Source of the DNA: Neisseriaceae bacterium CLB008
Lineage (GTDB): Bacteria; Pseudomonadota; Gammaproteobacteria; Burkholderiales; Neisseriaceae
Length of the DNA stretch: 64,000 nt
Reading direction: 5' to 3'
Assembly (NCBI GenBank): GCA_041228285.1
Contig: CP166133.1
Location: forward strand, 2,203,380-2,267,379
Shown: one piece after another, positions 62,562 to 64,000 of the stretch
Numbering within the stretch: position 1 is the first letter of the stretch
Layout of the letters: each line of letters begins with the position of its first letter
Position numbers and translations under genes: made by a program
Notes under the pieces: model-generated
What the model was told of the DNA's origin: nothing
The model's input: the letters and a program-made list of their open reading frames with translations, nothing else
The model's database searches: none

Positions 62562-63812
62562 ATGCAATTATCAGTGATTGGTTTAAATCATCAAACAGCA
62601 CCCGTCAGTATTCGCGAACGCTTGGCGTTTGCGGCACAAGTGTTGCCTGATGCTTTACAAGAGATGGTCAAAGAGCGCGTGGCCAATGAGGCCGCGATCT
62701 TGTCTACCTGCAATCGTACTGAAATTTACTGCGTGGCCAAGCCCGAACACGTCATTCAGTGGCTGGCAAAATTCCACCACATCCCTGAAGCCGACATCCG
62801 CCCTTATTTATACACCCTCGACAGCGAAAAAACCATTCGCCACGCCTTTCGCGTGTCCTGTGGTTTGGATTCTATGGTTTTGGGCGAACCACAAATTTTG
62901 GGTCAAATTAAAGATGCGGTGCGCATAGCGCAAGAACAAAACACCATTGAAACCACGCTGAACACCTTATTTCAGCGCACGTTTGCAGTGGCCAAAGAGG
63001 TTCGCTCCACCACGGCGGTAGGCGAAAGCTCGGTGTCTATGGCGGCCGCTTCGGTCAAAATGGCCGAGCGTATTTTCCCTGACATTTCTGATTTAAACGT
63101 GTTGTTTGTGGGCGCAGGTGAAATGATTGAACTAGTGGCCACCTATTTTGCGGCCAAAAACCCCAAACACATGATGGTCGCCAACCGCACCCTTAAGCGC
63201 GCGCAAGAACTGTGCCAAATGATTGGCCAAAATGCGCAAGCTTGCTTACTCAATGACTTGCCAGACATTTTAAGCCGCTACGATGTGGTGGTTTCTTCCA
63301 CCGCTAGCCCTTTGCCCATCATCGGCAAAGGCATGGTTGAGCGCGCCCTCAAAGGCCGCCGCAAAAACCCCATGTTCTTGCTCGACTTAGCCGTACCGCT
63401 AGACATTGAACGTGAAGTGGGCGAATTAAGCGACGCTTTCTTATACACCGTCGACGACATTGCCAGCATTGTCGAAATCGGCAAAGAAGCACGCCAGCAG
63501 GCCGCTTCTGAGGCCGAAGGCATCATTGATGAGCGCGTGCATGATTTTCTGGCCTGGCAGGCCGCACGCAAAAACGTGCCCCTCATTGTCTCGCTCAAAG
63601 ACGAAGGCGAGCGCGCGCGCCGCTACGTATTGGCCAACGCCATCAAACAGCTCAATAAAGGCATGTCTCCTGAAGACGTGCTCGAACGCTTGTCGGTGCA
63701 GCTCACCAATAAGCTCTTACATGCGCCTACGCGCGCCCTCTCGCAAGCCCAAACTCAAGACAACGACACGGTAGAAGCCATTGCCCAGGTCTACCACCTA
63801 CGGAACGATTAA
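62562..63812 (+). CDS. hemA: Glutamyl-tRNA reductase
   Basis: A 416-residue enzyme that reduces glutamyl-tRNA to glutamate-1-semialdehyde, first step of C5 haem synthesis. The start MQLSVIGLNHQTAPVSIRE, the nucleophile Cys50 in ILSTCNRTEIYC, SCGLDSMVLGEPQILGQIK, NADPH domain VLFVGAGEMIELVATYF and LLDLAVPLDIEREVG are characteristic. The ATG at 62562 is chosen because a sigma-70-like promoter lies just before it and the 22 extra codons upstream would precede the promoter's -10. prfA follows 6 bases later, a common pairing. Confidence 0.96.
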   Translation: MQLSVIGLNHQTAPVSIRERLAFAAQVLPDALQEMVKERVANEAAILSTCNRTEIYCVAKPEHVIQWLAKFHHIPEADIRPYLYTLDSEKTIRHAFRVSCGLDSMVLGEPQILGQIKDAVRIAQEQNTIETTLNTLFQRTFAVAKEVRSTTAVGESSVSMAAASVKMAERIFPDISDLNVLFVGAGEMIELVATYFAAKNPKHMMVANRTLKRAQELCQMIGQNAQACLLNDLPDILSRYDVVVSSTASPLPIIGKGMVERALKGRRKNPMFLLDLAVPLDIEREVGELSDAFLYTVDDIASIVEIGKEARQQAASEAEGIIDERVHDFLAWQAARKNVPLIVSLKDEGERARRYVLANAIKQLNKGMSPEDVLERLSVQLTNKLLHAPTRALSQAQTQDNDTVEAIAQVYHLRND

Positions 63813-63818
63813 ACACCC

Positions 63819-64000
63819 ATGAAAGCTTCTTTATTATCGAAACTTCAACACCTTTCTGAGCGTCTTGAAGAGGTCACCCACCTTTTGGCCAGCGAACAGG
63901 CCACCAACGATATGGATCAATACCGCAAGCTTACTCGTGAGCATTCGGACATTACCCCCATCGTGGAAACCTACCACCAATACCTACAGGCCAAACAAGA
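63819..64000 (+). CDS. prfA: Peptide chain release factor 1, 5' part
   Basis: The gene begins at 63819, 6 bases after hemA, and runs off the right edge after about 60 codons. The N-terminal helices [20 protein letters not shown] and the following [20 protein letters not shown] match release factor RF1, which ends translation at UAA and UAG. The GGQ and PxT motifs would be outside the window. Overlap-free close spacing suggests co-transcription with hemA. Confidence 0.9.
   Translation, partial: MKASLLSKLQHLSERLEEVTHLLASEQATNDMDQYRKLTREHSDITPIVETYHQYLQAKQ

Overview
The window is a 64 kb piece of a Gram-negative chromosome of roughly 50-55% G+C. BamD, TonB-dependent receptor, lipoprotein and meso-DAP murein-recycling (Mpl) genes show a diderm cell wall. 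Gene content and order (uvrC-pgsA-tRNA Gly/Cys/Leu, rluD back to back with bamD, hemA-prfA, recC-recB) suit a betaproteobacterium, most likely of the order Neisseriales; this placement is inference, and none of the known Neisseriaceae DNA-uptake 12-mers was spotted as a recurrent word. Leucine codon CTA is used freely and the palindrome GCCTAGGC recurs far more than chance would predict.

Layout. (1) 1-2.4 kb: the end of a zeta-class GST isomerase, a VOC-fold protein and an aromatic-acid/H+ symporter, probably the edge of an aromatic catabolic cluster lying to the left. (2) 2.8-10.5 kb: an iron-siderophore uptake operon (TonB receptor, two half-ABC transporters, RhtX/YbtX-like MFS) behind a Fur-box-like site, with a divergent TetR regulator and no siderophore biosynthesis genes. 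(3) 10.7-21.9 kb: a quinone reductase-like gene and a reorganised phenylpropionate/cinnamate catabolic island (hcaEFCB-mhpB-hcaD, divergent hcaR, mhpDFE, convergent mhpC) that together can take phenylpropionate through ring dihydroxylation, meta cleavage, hydrolysis, hydration and aldol cleavage to pyruvate, acetyl-CoA and succinate. (4) 22-23.3 kb: a uracil-glycosylase-fold protein followed by an A+T-rich orphan. (5) 23.4-30.5 kb: a complete hydroxyproline degradation operon with a Na+/amino-acid symporter and a divergent PAS-AraC regulator. (6) 30.6-33.1 kb: small accessory genes. (7) 33.5-50 kb: housekeeping core (tRNAs, pgsA, uvrC, guaB, aroF, pgeF, rluD, bamD, rhlE, mpl, radC, typA), interrupted by a roughly 0.9 kb repeat island. 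(8) 50-53 kb: small exported proteins and a striking tRNA-Leu array. (9) 53-64 kb: nrdR, ribD, recC, recB, pdxH, hemA and the start of prfA.

Non-coding features of most interest are two clusters in which an intact tRNA-Leu(UAG) is followed, at about 119-bp spacing, by two or three truncated 3'-half tRNA-Leu copies, each with its own transcription terminator; a family of dispersed MITE-like repeats whose ends abut at CCATGG; and a long inverted repeat between guaB and aroF. Several core genes appear to use TTG or GTG starts, and rluD and bamD begin on opposite strands at the same CATG.
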